A stretch of DNA of 64,000 nucleotides from JAGPCK01 sp964535575 (GCA_964535575.1 CAZHTC010000001.1:62001-126000); one strand, 5' to 3'. Counted from the first letter of the stretch, positions 9,322 through 18,560 are shown. Program-made: numbers and translations. Notes: generated by a model not told the origin, from the letters alone.

Positions 9322-10392
9322 TTAAATTCCGGCCATCAGCAAGTGGTCGTAAATTACCAGAGCGGCCATACTTTCTACAATGGGCACTGCCCGTGGCACC
9401 ACACAGGGGTCGTGGCGGCCTTTTGCTTCAAGTGTTACCTCTTCTCCATCTGTGTTCAAAGACCGCTGGGGTGTTGCAATCGTTGCAACCGGTTTAAAAG
9501 CCACCCGCATATAAATATCATTACCATTTGATATTCCGCCTTGTATGCCGCCAGAAAAATTTGTGCGCGTGGTTATTTTACCCTGAGCTGACAGAAACTC
9601 ATCGTTATGCTGTTCACCCGTCATGCTCACGCCTTCAAAACCCGAACCATAGTCGAAACCTTTTACGGCATTGATGCTGAACATGGCCTTTGCTAAATTG
9701 GCGTGAAGCTTATCAAATAAAGGCTCGCCAAGACCGGCAGGACAATTTTTAATCACACAGGATACCATTCCGCCTGTGCTGTTTCCCTGACTTTTTAACT
9801 GCTCAACATATGCCTCCATTGCATTTGCAGCCTCTTTGTCAGGACAACGAACCGCTGATGTATCTGTTTCGGCAAGGTTAAGTTCTGTATAGGGTTTTGA
9901 AATTTTTATATTGCCCACCTGCGAAACATAAGCCTGAATGATAATTCCTTTTTGGGCAAGAATGGATTGGGCAAACGCGCCTGCGGCCACCCATCCCGCT
10001 GTAACCCGGGCCGAAGACCTTCCTCCGCCCCGGTAATCGCGCACTCCGTATTTGGTATGGTAAGTATAATCGGCATGAGAGGGTCTGAACACATTTTTCA
10101 TTGCCTCGTAATCCGCAGGTCGTGCATCTGTATTTGGAATGAGTATGCAAATGGGAGTGCCGGTTGTTTTTCCTTCAAATACTCCCGAAATTACTGAAAA
10201 CTTTTCGTCTTCCTGCCGGTTGGTGGTAAGCGCAGATTGCCCAGGCCGCCTGCGTTGAAGTTGCTTTGCAATAAACGATTCATCAAATGGAATTCCGCCT
10301 TTGCATCCATCAATCACCACACCTATGGCAGGCCCGTGCGACTCGCCAAAAGAAGTAACTTTAAAAACTGTTCCTAATGTATTTGAAGCCAT
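9322..10392 (-). CDS. aroC: Chorismate synthase
   Basis: 356 residues from the preferred start. Last step of the shikimate pathway: FMN-dependent removal of phosphate from EPSP to give chorismate. The N-terminus carries FGESHGPAIGVVIDGCKGG, and GGGRSSARVTAG and GGISNGNDI appear at the expected places. I place the start at MASNTLG (10390-10392) because the upstream in-frame codon at 10407 lies inside a -7 promoter box and adds only MFFLF. It is third in the aroB-aroA-aroC run on this strand, 33 bases after aroA. Confidence 0.95.
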   Translation of the reverse strand: MASNTLGTVFKVTSFGESHGPAIGVVIDGCKGGIPFDESFIAKQLQRRRPGQSALTTNRQEDEKFSVISGVFEGKTTGTPICILIPNTDARPADYEAMKNVFRPSHADYTYHTKYGVRDYRGGGRSSARVTAGWVAAGAFAQSILAQKGIIIQAYVSQVGNIKISKPYTELNLAETDTSAVRCPDKEAANAMEAYVEQLKSQGNSTGGMVSCVIKNCPAGLGEPLFDKLHANLAKAMFSINAVKGFDYGSGFEGVSMTGEQHNDEFLSAQGKITTRTNFSGGIQGGISNGNDIYMRVAFKPVATIATPQRSLNTDGEEVTLEAKGRHDPCVVPRAVPIVESMAALVIYDHLLMAGI

Positions 10393-10404
10393 GAAGAGAA
10401 AAAA

Positions 10405-10412
10405 CAAACATA
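10405..10412 (-). promoter_or_regulatory. Putative -7 box of aroC
   Basis: Minus strand TATGTTTG matches TAnnTTTG. A TTTG is present about 24 bases upstream at 10437-10440, slightly long for a -33 element. It sits in the 33-base gap between aroA and aroC, so aroC may have its own transcript, and it argues for the downstream aroC start codon. Confidence 0.45.
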
Positions 10413-10425
10413 CAACGCATTTTTT

Positions 10426-11658
10426 TTACTTGCTCACAAATCCGGCTTTTATCAGTTCGTCCCAAAATCCGGGATACGATTTTGACACCACCGTTTCATC
10501 ATGAAGTTCTATAGGAACACGACACGCAAAACCGGCCATACTCATAGCTATTCGGTGATCGTTCCACGTATAAAATCCCTCCTTGGGTAAGGTAAAGTTT
10601 CCGGGTGCCAGGCGCATGGTTCCCTCATCGGTATAGGTTACCAAACAGTTTACCTTTTGAAGTTCGGCTGTCAGGGATGTTATACGGTCACTCTCCTTTA
10701 ATTTCAAATGAGCCACTCCGGTAAACACTGCAGGAATTCCATGAAGGGCACAGGTAACGGCAAAGGCAGGAACCAGATCGGGGTATGACGAAAAATCTTT
10801 TTCAAAATGGCTACCCACCGGTAATTCTCCCGAAGAAATAACGCAGCGGTCGGCCCTGGTTTCTGTTTTTACTCCCAGTTCCTGCATCCAGATTGCGACT
10901 ATGCTATCGCCCTGAAAAGATGGTAAAACTAAACCTGGCAATTCAATGCGTGAGCCCCTGCAAGCCGAAACCATCATGTACCAATACGAAGCAGCCGACC
11001 AATCTTTTTCAATCATCAATGGTAAATTTTTAGTATACCTCCCCTGCTCCACCTTTATTTCCGTTAAAGTAGTTTGAACCTTTGCCCCCCATTGTTTCAT
11101 CAAATCAATGGTGAGCTGAATATACGAAAAAGAAACGGGCGGGTGGAGAAATTTAATGGTAAGTCCGCCATTTAGATAAGGTGCAATTAGCAGCAATGCC
11201 GATATAAACTGGCTGCTGGTTGAACCCTGCAATACAACTTCTCCTCCGTGCATAGAAGCCTGATTAATATTTAGCGGAGGAAATCCTTCCTGTTGTTCAT
11301 ACCTAATGTCGGCACCCAAATGGCGCAATGCATTTACAAGTTCACCAATGGGACGCTGGTACATTCGTCCGTTTCCCTGTATAAGAATCTTTTTTCCCTG
11401 CAAGGCATATACCGCAGTAAGAAAACGCATAACGGTACCTGCATCGGCTGCATTTTTTGCATCACCTTCTGTAACGAGGTTTGAGTGCATTAGCTGCACA
11501 TCATCCGATAAAAAAAACAACGGAGTGTTTTTAAAAATATCGCTAAGGTTGTCTCCGGCCAGGTATTTTAAAATCAAAACCCTGTTGACAGTGCTTTTTG
11601 ACCAGGGCAGATTTACACTGGTATCAATTGGTGCTCGGGGCTTGCTTAGCCTTATCAT
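10426..11658 (-). CDS. aroA: 3-phosphoshikimate 1-carboxyvinyltransferase (EPSP synthase)
   Basis: 410 residues. It joins shikimate-3-phosphate and phosphoenolpyruvate to form EPSP. Signatures are LPWSKSTVNRVLIL at the N-terminus (a variant of the usual GSKSxxNR loop), GTVMRFLTA, LKLKESDRI and the C-terminal DHRIAMS. The protein is slightly shorter than the 420-430 residues common in the family. Its start overlaps the 3' end of aroB by 35 bases in another frame, which suggests translational coupling. Confidence 0.93.
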   Translation of the reverse strand: MIRLSKPRAPIDTSVNLPWSKSTVNRVLILKYLAGDNLSDIFKNTPLFFLSDDVQLMHSNLVTEGDAKNAADAGTVMRFLTAVYALQGKKILIQGNGRMYQRPIGELVNALRHLGADIRYEQQEGFPPLNINQASMHGGEVVLQGSTSSQFISALLLIAPYLNGGLTIKFLHPPVSFSYIQLTIDLMKQWGAKVQTTLTEIKVEQGRYTKNLPLMIEKDWSAASYWYMMVSACRGSRIELPGLVLPSFQGDSIVAIWMQELGVKTETRADRCVISSGELPVGSHFEKDFSSYPDLVPAFAVTCALHGIPAVFTGVAHLKLKESDRITSLTAELQKVNCLVTYTDEGTMRLAPGNFTLPKEGFYTWNDHRIAMSMAGFACRVPIELHDETVVSKSYPGFWDELIKAGFVSK

Positions 11659-12721
11659 CTGGCTGAAGTTGGATATAGAAATTTAATGCTTCGCCTATAA
11701 GTGCATCTCCGGTGGTTTGATTGATTACAGGTTTCCCTATTTTTTTGAGCAACGCAAAATGAATCAGGTCGTCTTCATTTTTTTTATCGTTGCGCATCAG
11801 GTCGAGCAATTCGTTTTGATTCACTTTTGCCAACGGGTAAGTTGGGAAATAACCTGCAACAAACTCCACCACTTCTTCTACCTCTTTTTTGGATACCTGT
11901 AATAATTTAAACGACAACCAGGTTTCGCAAATAATACCTATGGCTACTGCTTCTCCGTGTAGCAGCGGATTGCTGTCATATTTTAACGAATATGATTCGA
12001 TGGCGTGCCCAATAGTATGCCCGAAATTAAGCACTTTGCGTATGTTTTTTTCCAGCGGATCTTTATTTACGATTTCGCGTTTAATTTTTACGGATTTATT
12101 AATTAAAGATGCCAGCTTTTCCTCATCATGCAAATTCATTTTTCTGAATTTATCCCACTCGTCTTTATCACTAATGAGTACATGTTTCATCATTTCAGCC
12201 ACTCCGGCTACCAGCTGTCGTTTAGGAAGTGTTTTTAAAAAACCCGGGTAAATAAAAACCGCACGCGGATGTTTAAACACCCCTACCGAATTTTTAAAAT
12301 AATTCAGGTCAATACCTTGTTTGCCACCTAATGATGCATCCACCATCCCAAGTAACGTGGTGGGCACGTGAATAAAATCAATTCCACGTTTATAGGTTGC
12401 GGCACAGAAACCACCCAAATCCGTAACCGTTCCTCCACCAAGATTTATTAAAACGGTTTTACGGTCGGCATAATGGTTGGCCAGAAAAGTCCATATCTTC
12501 TCGCAGTTTTGAATGTTTTTGGCATTTTCTCCTGCCTCTACACTAATAAGCTTAAAGTCAATGAGGTAAGTACTTAATTGAGGTAAACAATGTTTTTGCG
12601 TATTGGAATCGGTGAGAACAAAAACAGTGGAATAATCTTTTTCGATAAGATATTGAAAAAGAAAATCAAGGGCTTCCGTGCCATTGTAAATGTTATAGTC
12701 TTTTGATTCGTAAACCTTCAA
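11624..12721 (-). CDS. aroB: 3-dehydroquinate synthase
   Basis: About 365 residues. It converts DAHP to 3-dehydroquinate using NAD and a metal ion. NAD-binding GGGTVTDLGGF, the PTTLLGMVDASLGGKQGID segment and the metal-site FGHTIGHAIE are all present. No ATG is available near the 5' end: candidates are TTG at 12719-12721 (chosen, starting MKVYESKD, with AAAGG upstream) or TTG at 12743-12745. A near -7 box (CAACTTTG, minus strand, 12743-12750) covers the upstream TTG, favouring the downstream one. First gene of the aroB-aroA-aroC set, divergent from the proline dehydrogenase gene. Confidence 0.93.
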   Translation of the reverse strand: MKVYESKDYNIYNGTEALDFLFQYLIEKDYSTVFVLTDSNTQKHCLPQLSTYLIDFKLISVEAGENAKNIQNCEKIWTFLANHYADRKTVLINLGGGTVTDLGGFCAATYKRGIDFIHVPTTLLGMVDASLGGKQGIDLNYFKNSVGVFKHPRAVFIYPGFLKTLPKRQLVAGVAEMMKHVLISDKDEWDKFRKMNLHDEEKLASLINKSVKIKREIVNKDPLEKNIRKVLNFGHTIGHAIESYSLKYDSNPLLHGEAVAIGIICETWLSFKLLQVSKKEVEEVVEFVAGYFPTYPLAKVNQNELLDLMRNDKKNEDDLIHFALLKKIGKPVINQTTGDALIGEALNFYIQLQPDDKAKQAPSTN

Positions 12722-12737
12722 GTTTCTTATACCTTTG
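12703..12737 (+). promoter_or_regulatory. Promoter for the proline dehydrogenase gene
   Basis: TACCTTTG at 12730-12737 matches the Bacteroidota -7 consensus exactly. A TTG at 12703-12705 is a -33 candidate, with a spacer of 24, at the long end of the range. Transcription would start near 12744, about 60 bases before the ATG. The boxes lie within and just upstream of the 5' end of aroB. Confidence 0.5.
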
Positions 12738-12805
12738 CACCGCAAAGTTGAAGTATTCGCTTTGATTTAACAATTATATTTGGTGACTTCTTTACAAAAT
12801 ATCAT

Positions 12806-13984
12806 ATGAGCAGCGCACTTTCGTTCTCCGACACCTCCATCGCCTTTGAATCAAAAACCAATGAGGACCTAAAACGGGCCCATCTTCTTTTTAAAGCTAT
12901 TGGGATGAACTGGCTGGTACAGACCGGTGCTCCTTTAGTAAATATGGCTTTTGCCATGAAACTTCCCATTTCCGGTTTAATCCGAAAAACAGTATTCAAA
13001 CAATTTTGCGGTGGCGAATCGATTGAAGAATGCGAAGCCACTACCGATTTATTAGCCAAATACCATATCGGCACCATTCTCGACTACTCGGTAGAAGGCA
13101 AAGAAGAAGAAGCCGTGTTTGAGGCGACCTGCAACGAAATTTTACATACGATTGAAAAAGCCAAAGGCAACAGCAAAATTCCGTTTTGTGTGTTTAAACC
13201 CACCGGTATTGCCAGCATGGCCTTGCTTACCAAAATATCGGCTAAGGAGCAGTTGAATAAAGAACAGCATGACGAATTAACCGCCACCCGCGACCGAATG
13301 AATCGCATTTGTAAAGCTGCCCGCGATAATGATGTACGCCTGTTTATTGATGCCGAAGAAAGCTGGACACAGGATGCTATTGATGCACTGGTGCGCGAAA
13401 TGATGTTGAAGTACAATAAAGAAAAAGCCATTGTGTTTAACACCGCTCAGTTGTACCGCCACGACCGCTTGGAATTTATTAAGCGCTGTTACTTTGATGC
13501 CCAAACCAACAATTATTTTCTTGGATTTAAATTAGTGCGGGGTGCTTATATGGAAAAAGAACGGGAACGCGCCAAAGAAATGGGCTATAACTCGCCTATT
13601 TACCCGAACAAAAAATCAACCGATAAAGGTTATGACGATGCAGTTCGTTTTTGCGTGGAGCATATTGACCGTATTGCCATTTGTGCCGGAACTCATAATG
13701 AAAGCAGCTCGGAAATGCTGGTAAAACTGATGGAAGAAAAAAACATTGCTAAAAACGACCCGCGCATTTATTTTTCTCAATTGCTGGGCATGAGCGATCA
13801 TATCAGTTTTAACCTGAGCCATGCCGGATACAATGTAGTGAAATACGTTCCTTACGGACCTGTAAAAAATGTGCTCCCCTATTTAATTAGGCGGGCACAG
13901 GAAAACACCAGCGTAAAAGGACAAACCGGCCGCGAACTTTCGTTAATTCTCACCGAGATGAAACGAAGAGGAATGAAGAAATAA
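12806..13984 (+). CDS. Proline dehydrogenase
   Basis: 392 residues, FAD enzyme oxidising proline to pyrroline-5-carboxylate; a stand-alone PRODH rather than a PutA fusion. The (beta/alpha)8 barrel features are visible: VRLFIDAEESWTQDAID, FNTAQLYRHDRLEF, GFKLVRGAYMEKERERA, ICAGTHNESS, and the C-terminal YVPYGPVKNVLPYLIRRAQEN helix whose double arginine contacts the substrate carboxylate in characterised enzymes. The partner P5C dehydrogenase is not in the window. It is divergent from aroB, and the two small TonB-domain genes follow after 9 bases. Confidence 0.92.
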   Translation: MSSALSFSDTSIAFESKTNEDLKRAHLLFKAIGMNWLVQTGAPLVNMAFAMKLPISGLIRKTVFKQFCGGESIEECEATTDLLAKYHIGTILDYSVEGKEEEAVFEATCNEILHTIEKAKGNSKIPFCVFKPTGIASMALLTKISAKEQLNKEQHDELTATRDRMNRICKAARDNDVRLFIDAEESWTQDAIDALVREMMLKYNKEKAIVFNTAQLYRHDRLEFIKRCYFDAQTNNYFLGFKLVRGAYMEKERERAKEMGYNSPIYPNKKSTDKGYDDAVRFCVEHIDRIAICAGTHNESSSEMLVKLMEEKNIAKNDPRIYFSQLLGMSDHISFNLSHAGYNVVKYVPYGPVKNVLPYLIRRAQENTSVKGQTGRELSLILTEMKRRGMKK

Positions 13985-13993
13985 ATTTATACC

Positions 13994-14395
13994 ATGAAAT
14001 TAACTTTGAGCTTTCTGATGCTTTTCCTTACATCCTTCCCGGTGTTGGCGCAAAACGACTCTAATGCGGTAGAAGATGGCGAGGAACCTTTTTTGTTTGC
14101 CGAAGTTATGCCCGAGTTTCCCGGAGGAGATGAGAACATGCATAATTTTATTGTCAAGAACATGAGGTATCCCCCTGAGGCAATTGAAAAAAACATTCAG
14201 GGCAAAGTAATTGTCAGGTTTATTGTTGAAAAAAACGGGAAGGTATCACATATAGAATGTAGGACCGGTGATCCTCTTCTACAAGAGGAAGCCGTGCGGA
14301 TTGTAAAATTGTTTCCTGCATTTAAACCGGGCCGTTTAAATGGAAAACCGGTAAGGGTTATCTACACCGTTCCTATCCGGTTTGTGTTGAAATAA
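13994..14395 (+). CDS. Small TonB C-terminal-domain protein (first of a pair)
   Basis: 133 residues. A cleavable-looking signal peptide (ending PVLAQ) is followed directly by a TonB C-terminal fold: MPEFPGGDENMHNFIVKNMRYPPEA, IQGKVIVRFIVEKNGKVSHIE, a helix with EEAVRIVKLFPAFKPG, and GKPVRVIYTVPIRF. There is no membrane anchor and no proline-rich periplasm-spanning region, both present in real TonB, so it would be a free periplasmic domain and is unlikely to transduce energy alone. It is a paralogue of the next gene. Confidence 0.75.
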   Translation: MKLTLSFLMLFLTSFPVLAQNDSNAVEDGEEPFLFAEVMPEFPGGDENMHNFIVKNMRYPPEAIEKNIQGKVIVRFIVEKNGKVSHIECRTGDPLLQEEAVRIVKLFPAFKPGRLNGKPVRVIYTVPIRFVLK

Positions 14396-14417
14396 AGTGA
14401 AGAATCGAAAATACCTC

Positions 14418-14828
14418 ATGAAAAAATTCATCTGGCAAATATGCCTGTGTTGTGTAGTTTATCTCTTTGGAATGCCAAACGCACAAGCACAAAAAAATGA
14501 TTCAGATACCAGTGTAAGGGTTTATGTTGAGGATATGCCTGTATTCTCAGACGGAGATTACATGATGTATGAATTTATAACAAAAACAATTGCGTACCCT
14601 AAGGCTGCAAAAGAAGCTTCTATTGAAGGAAAAGTGGTGGTTACGTTTATTGTTGAGAAAGACGGAAGCATTACCAATGTAAAAGCCTTGTCGGGCCTTG
14701 AAGGTTTTGGATTAAAAGAAGAAGCCGTGCGGGTTGTAAAACTATTTCCGAAATTCACCCCCGGCATGCAAAATGGAAAACCGGTTCGGGTGCAGTTGAA
14801 CATTCCGATTGCTTTCAGGCTTAATTAA
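14418..14828 (+). CDS. Small TonB C-terminal-domain protein (second of a pair)
   Basis: 136 residues from the ATG at 14418, which starts a normal signal peptide MKKFIWQICLC ending in AQAQ; an in-frame GTG at 14397 is less likely. The mature part repeats the TonB C-terminal fold of the gene before it: YPKAAKEASIEGKVVVTF, VEKDGSITNVKAL, KEEAVRVVKLFPKFTPG, GKPVRVQLNIPIAF. Like its neighbour it lacks the anchor and linker of TonB. The pair looks like a tandem duplication. Its end overlaps the convergent nuclease gene by 8 bases. Confidence 0.75.
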   Translation: MKKFIWQICLCCVVYLFGMPNAQAQKNDSDTSVRVYVEDMPVFSDGDYMMYEFITKTIAYPKAAKEASIEGKVVVTFIVEKDGSITNVKALSGLEGFGLKEEAVRVVKLFPKFTPGMQNGKPVRVQLNIPIAFRLN

Positions 14829-15969
14829 AAAACTGAAGCCGGGTTACTACTACACCTGATGTTGTCTCAAGTTTAATCCAGTAAATACCCTCGGTAAGAT
14901 TTTCTCTTTTTATATCCAGCTCACCATTTTCAGGTAAAGCCAATGGTGTTTCAAAACCTTGTGCATTGAATAAAGTTACCCTGTTCACCACGAGGTTTCC
15001 GGTTGTTAATTTACAAGTATGGCTGGCTGGATTCGGGTACAGCCTTACCTGTTCTTGTATATCTACTTGCTTTACCCCTGTTCCCGTTCCAAAATAAAAA
15101 TAGGTGTACACCGGAAAATGATCGGTAGTGGTGGTTCCGTAATTGGTAATATAATTATCTAACCTGAACACTGTGGCCGAACCCGCCTGATAATGCTGTT
15201 TAAGCCGGTCACTGATTAAAATATGGTCGATAAAACTATTGGTAAACGTAGCCAGGGTGGTTTCTCCGTTTTGATTGCGCTGCAGGGTTGTAAAATAATA
15301 ATGAGTAGGGTCGTTGAGAAAATTTTTGTAAGGCGAAATACTGTCTTTCCAGATTGAAGTGGTGAGGCGGTCGTTCCAGTCGCCCATCACAGCTACTTTT
15401 TGTCCCGCACGCGTTTGGTCGAGGTAATTTTTTAAAGCCGTTCCTGCATCTCTGCGGTCGTAGTAGGCCTGTAGTTTTTCCGAGTTGGTTCCGGTATTGG
15501 CCTTCATGTGTAGCACAATGCAGTAGAGGGTATCAAAATGATTGAGGCTATCCGAAACCAGTGTAACCTCCAATGGCAGTCGTCCGTTGGCAAATACCGA
15601 GGAATAATTATTTAGGATTAACCCCGACTGGTACCTGCGGAATAAACTTTTTTTCCAGAGCAATGCCGTTTTTTGCGTTTGTGAAAAACTTGCCAGGGCA
15701 TAACCGTATTGAGGCAACTGACTCATCAGATTGGTAAAGGTAGTGGCGTTTGAAACTTCCTCAAGTGCAAGTATATCGAGGTCGGCACTCTCAATGGCAT
15801 TTTTTACATTTTTGTATTGCAGGGTTTCATCGGTGGGACCAAACTGCGTGTCCCCAAACCACTCAATATTCCAACAGGCCAATTCGGTTTTGCCATCCTG
15901 ACCCACTTTGGGTACCTGCGCTATAGCCGTTTGCACAGCCACTGTTAAAATCAGCCACATTTTTCTCAT
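14821..15969 (-). CDS. Secreted endonuclease/exonuclease/phosphatase-family protein with T9SS sorting domain
   Basis: 382 residues from the ATG at 15967-15969, giving signal peptide MRKMWLILTVAVQTAIAQ. The EEP fold shows ELACWNIEWFGD, LDILALEEVSN (metal-binding Glu), LHMKANTG, VMGDWNDR and TTDHFPVYTYF (catalytic Asp-His), so metal-dependent phosphodiesterase activity, probably on nucleic acid, is expected. The last 75 residues (VRLYPNPASHTCKL ... EGIYWIKLETTSG) form a type-A T9SS sorting domain. Likely an extracellular nuclease; the substrate cannot be proved from sequence. Confidence 0.85.
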   Translation of the reverse strand: MRKMWLILTVAVQTAIAQVPKVGQDGKTELACWNIEWFGDTQFGPTDETLQYKNVKNAIESADLDILALEEVSNATTFTNLMSQLPQYGYALASFSQTQKTALLWKKSLFRRYQSGLILNNYSSVFANGRLPLEVTLVSDSLNHFDTLYCIVLHMKANTGTNSEKLQAYYDRRDAGTALKNYLDQTRAGQKVAVMGDWNDRLTTSIWKDSISPYKNFLNDPTHYYFTTLQRNQNGETTLATFTNSFIDHILISDRLKQHYQAGSATVFRLDNYITNYGTTTTDHFPVYTYFYFGTGTGVKQVDIQEQVRLYPNPASHTCKLTTGNLVVNRVTLFNAQGFETPLALPENGELDIKRENLTEGIYWIKLETTSGVVVTRLQFFN

Positions 15970-16077
15970 ACGCTGCGAAGTAAACCTTTTTTCCAATAAC
16001 CTGCTTTAACCCCGCTATAATTTTGACCCGAATAAAAACCCGAAACCCGTATATTCGCGCTTTGATTCAGAAAATTT

Positions 16078-17595
16078 ATGATGCACGAATTAAGCGAACA
16101 GGAATTATTGCGCAGGGAGTCATTACACCAGCTACGGTTGTTGGGCATTGAGCCCTATCCTGCCGAAACCTTTGAGGTAAATGCCTCGGCAAGGGAAATT
16201 TTAGAAAATTACGAAAACAATAAAATTGAATACAAAAATGTGAGTCTGGCCGGCCGCATCATGACCCGCAGAATTATGGGAAATGCCGCTTTTGCCGTGT
16301 TGCAGGACAGTACCGGAAAAATGCAGATTTATGTGAAGCGTGATGAAATTTGCCCGGGCGAAGACAAAACATTGTACAATACGGTTTTCAAAAAACTGCT
16401 TGATATTGGTGATATAATCGGGGTGAAAGGGTATGTGTTTACCACTCAAACCGGTGAAACCACCCTGCATGTAACCGAGCTTACCGTACTAAGCAAAGCC
16501 CTGCGCCCATTACCTATTGTGAAAGAAAAAGACGGTGAAGTATTTGATGCCGTGAGCGACCCTGAATTGCGCTACCGCCAGCGCTACGTGGATTTAATTA
16601 TTAATCCGGAAGTGCGCGAAACATTCCGCAAGCGCACCCAACTGATGAATACCATGCGCGAGTACCTGAATGAAAAAGGATACTTAGAAGTGGAAACTCC
16701 CATTTTGCAACCGTTGTATGGGGGAGCAGCTGCACGCCCTTTTAAAACGCACCACAACACGCTTGATATGTCCTTGTATTTGCGTATTGCCAACGAGCTC
16801 TATTTAAAACGTCTTATTGTGGGCGGATACGATGGCGTGTATGAATTTTCGAAAGATTTTCGCAACGAGGGAATGAGTCGTTTTCACAACCCCGAGTTTA
16901 CCCAGATTGAATTGTACGTGGCTTATAAAGATTACTACTGGATGATGAATCTGGTAGAAGAAATGGTAGAAAAAGTAGCTATGGCGCTGCATGGAAACAC
17001 CGAGGTAAAAGTGGGCGAACATACCATCAACTTCCAGCGCCCTTGGAAACGCTACACCATGTATGAAGCCATTAAGGAATTTACCGGAGTTGACATTAGC
17101 GAAATGGACGAACAAACCATGTTTTCCGAGGCGCGCAAAATGCATGTACCATTAGACGCGAGTATGGGCCGCGGAAAAATTATTGACGCCATTTTCGGAG
17201 AAAAAGTCGAGCCGTTTTTAATTCAGCCTACGTTTATCACCGACTACCCGGTAGAGATGAGCCCGCTGGCTAAAAAACACCGCAGCAAAGAAGGACTGGT
17301 GGAACGATTTGAAGCCATTTGCAACGGAAAAGAAATTTGCAATTCGTTCTCGGAACTGAACGATCCTATTGACCAACGTATGCGTTTTGAACATCAGTTG
17401 GAATTAGGTAAACGTGGAGATGATGAAGCCATGGTGCTTGATGAAGATTTTTTGCGTGCACTGGAATACGGCATGCCTCCTACTGCCGGATTGGGAATTG
17501 GAATTGACCGACTGAGTATGATTATGACCAACTCGAACTCTATACAGGATGTGTTGTTCTTCCCGCAAATGAAACCTGAACAAAATCCCTCGTAA
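16078..17595 (+). CDS. lysS: Lysyl-tRNA synthetase, class II
   Basis: 505 residues, charges tRNA-Lys. An N-terminal OB fold (VSLAGRIMTRRIMGNAAFAVLQD) precedes the class II core: motif 1 in the FRKRTQLMNTMREYL region, motif 2 at FSKDFRNEGMSRFHNPEFTQIE and motif 3 at GLGIGIDRLSMIM. Length is normal. The stop overlaps the start of the next gene as TAATG, so the methyltransferase is translationally coupled. The start is ATGATG; either codon could be used. Confidence 0.96.
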   Translation: MMHELSEQELLRRESLHQLRLLGIEPYPAETFEVNASAREILENYENNKIEYKNVSLAGRIMTRRIMGNAAFAVLQDSTGKMQIYVKRDEICPGEDKTLYNTVFKKLLDIGDIIGVKGYVFTTQTGETTLHVTELTVLSKALRPLPIVKEKDGEVFDAVSDPELRYRQRYVDLIINPEVRETFRKRTQLMNTMREYLNEKGYLEVETPILQPLYGGAAARPFKTHHNTLDMSLYLRIANELYLKRLIVGGYDGVYEFSKDFRNEGMSRFHNPEFTQIELYVAYKDYYWMMNLVEEMVEKVAMALHGNTEVKVGEHTINFQRPWKRYTMYEAIKEFTGVDISEMDEQTMFSEARKMHVPLDASMGRGKIIDAIFGEKVEPFLIQPTFITDYPVEMSPLAKKHRSKEGLVERFEAICNGKEICNSFSELNDPIDQRMRFEHQLELGKRGDDEAMVLDEDFLRALEYGMPPTAGLGIGIDRLSMIMTNSNSIQDVLFFPQMKPEQNPS

Positions 17596-18467
17596 TGCTG
17601 CTGCTTACCCCCCAACACTGGAAAGATTACGAACTGCTTGACTGCGGTGATTTTGAAAAACTGGAACGGTTTGGGCAATACATATTGCGCAGACCCGAAC
17701 CGCAAGCCGTGTGGAATAAAGTGTGGAGCGAACGCGACTGGCAACAGCATGCTGAAATTACTTTTATTCCCAAAGGAAGCCAGAGTGGTGAGTGGAAACG
17801 CAAAACCCCGGGAGCCGAAAACTGGCACACTCAATATGCACACGAGGGACTAAAACTGAAATTTAAATTAGCGCTTACTTCATTTAAACATGTGGGCTTG
17901 TTTCCGGAGCAGGCAGCCAACTGGGATTATATTTTTTCCTCGGTAAAAAATATGAAAACCACCCAACCCAAAGTGCTCAATTTATTTGCCTACACAGGTG
18001 CATCCTCGCTGGCCGCCAAGGCTGCCGGAGCCGATGTGGTGCATGTAGACAGCGTGAAACAGGTAGTGAGCTGGGCACGTGAAAACATGGAACTATCAGG
18101 ACTTGATAATATACGCTGGACAGTGGAAGATGCCGCCAAATTTGTGGAGCGAGAGGCGAAACGAGGCAAAAAATACAACGGCATTATTCTCGACCCTCCC
18201 GCCTACGGCATTGGTGCCAAGGGAGAGCGATGGAAACTGGAAGATATGATCAATGATTTAATGGCAAATCTGGCCCGCATTTTAGATGATGAAGAACATT
18301 TCTTTTTAATTAATACCTACTCGCTGGGTTTTTCTTCGCTCATTCTGGAAAACCTCATCAACCTGCACTTTCCAAAAGCCAATGCCTTTGAGTTTGGCGA
18401 ACTTTTTCTTCAGGCAAAATCAGGAGTGAAATTACCTCTGGGCGTATTGGGGCGGTTCAGAAAATAA
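17595..18467 (+). CDS. RlmI-like SAM-dependent methyltransferase
   Basis: 290 residues. SAM-binding motif I is VLNLFAYTGASSLAAKAAGA, then VHVDSVKQVVSWARENMELSG and the catalytic-type IILDPPAYG motif. This set is typical of COG1092 methyltransferases related to 23S rRNA m5C methyltransferase RlmI. It lacks the N-terminal PUA domain of E. coli RlmI and instead begins with a region DYELLDCGDFEKLERFGQYI, so the exact nucleotide target is uncertain. It overlaps lysS by one base (TAATG), consistent with a translation-related role. Confidence 0.8.
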   Translation: MLLLTPQHWKDYELLDCGDFEKLERFGQYILRRPEPQAVWNKVWSERDWQQHAEITFIPKGSQSGEWKRKTPGAENWHTQYAHEGLKLKFKLALTSFKHVGLFPEQAANWDYIFSSVKNMKTTQPKVLNLFAYTGASSLAAKAAGADVVHVDSVKQVVSWARENMELSGLDNIRWTVEDAAKFVEREAKRGKKYNGIILDPPAYGIGAKGERWKLEDMINDLMANLARILDDEEHFFLINTYSLGFSSLILENLINLHFPKANAFEFGELFLQAKSGVKLPLGVLGRFRK

Positions 18468-18478
18468 CCTTCATACAT

Positions 18479-18560
18479 CGTCACGCTGAACAAAGTGCTT
18501 GTCCCGCCATCTGCGGGGAAGAGTCTCCCAAAGCGAAGCCTACGAATCTCCCCAGCAAAT
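18479..18560. repeat. Degenerate copy of the CGTCAnnCTGA repetitive element
   Basis: The segment begins CGTCACGCTGA and contains CCCGCC-n5-GCGGGG followed by AAGAGTCT and GCGAAGCCTACGAATCT. The same building blocks recur at 39132-39575 in this window. It lies in the 196-base gap between convergent genes. No coding sequence is seen here. Confidence 0.5.
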
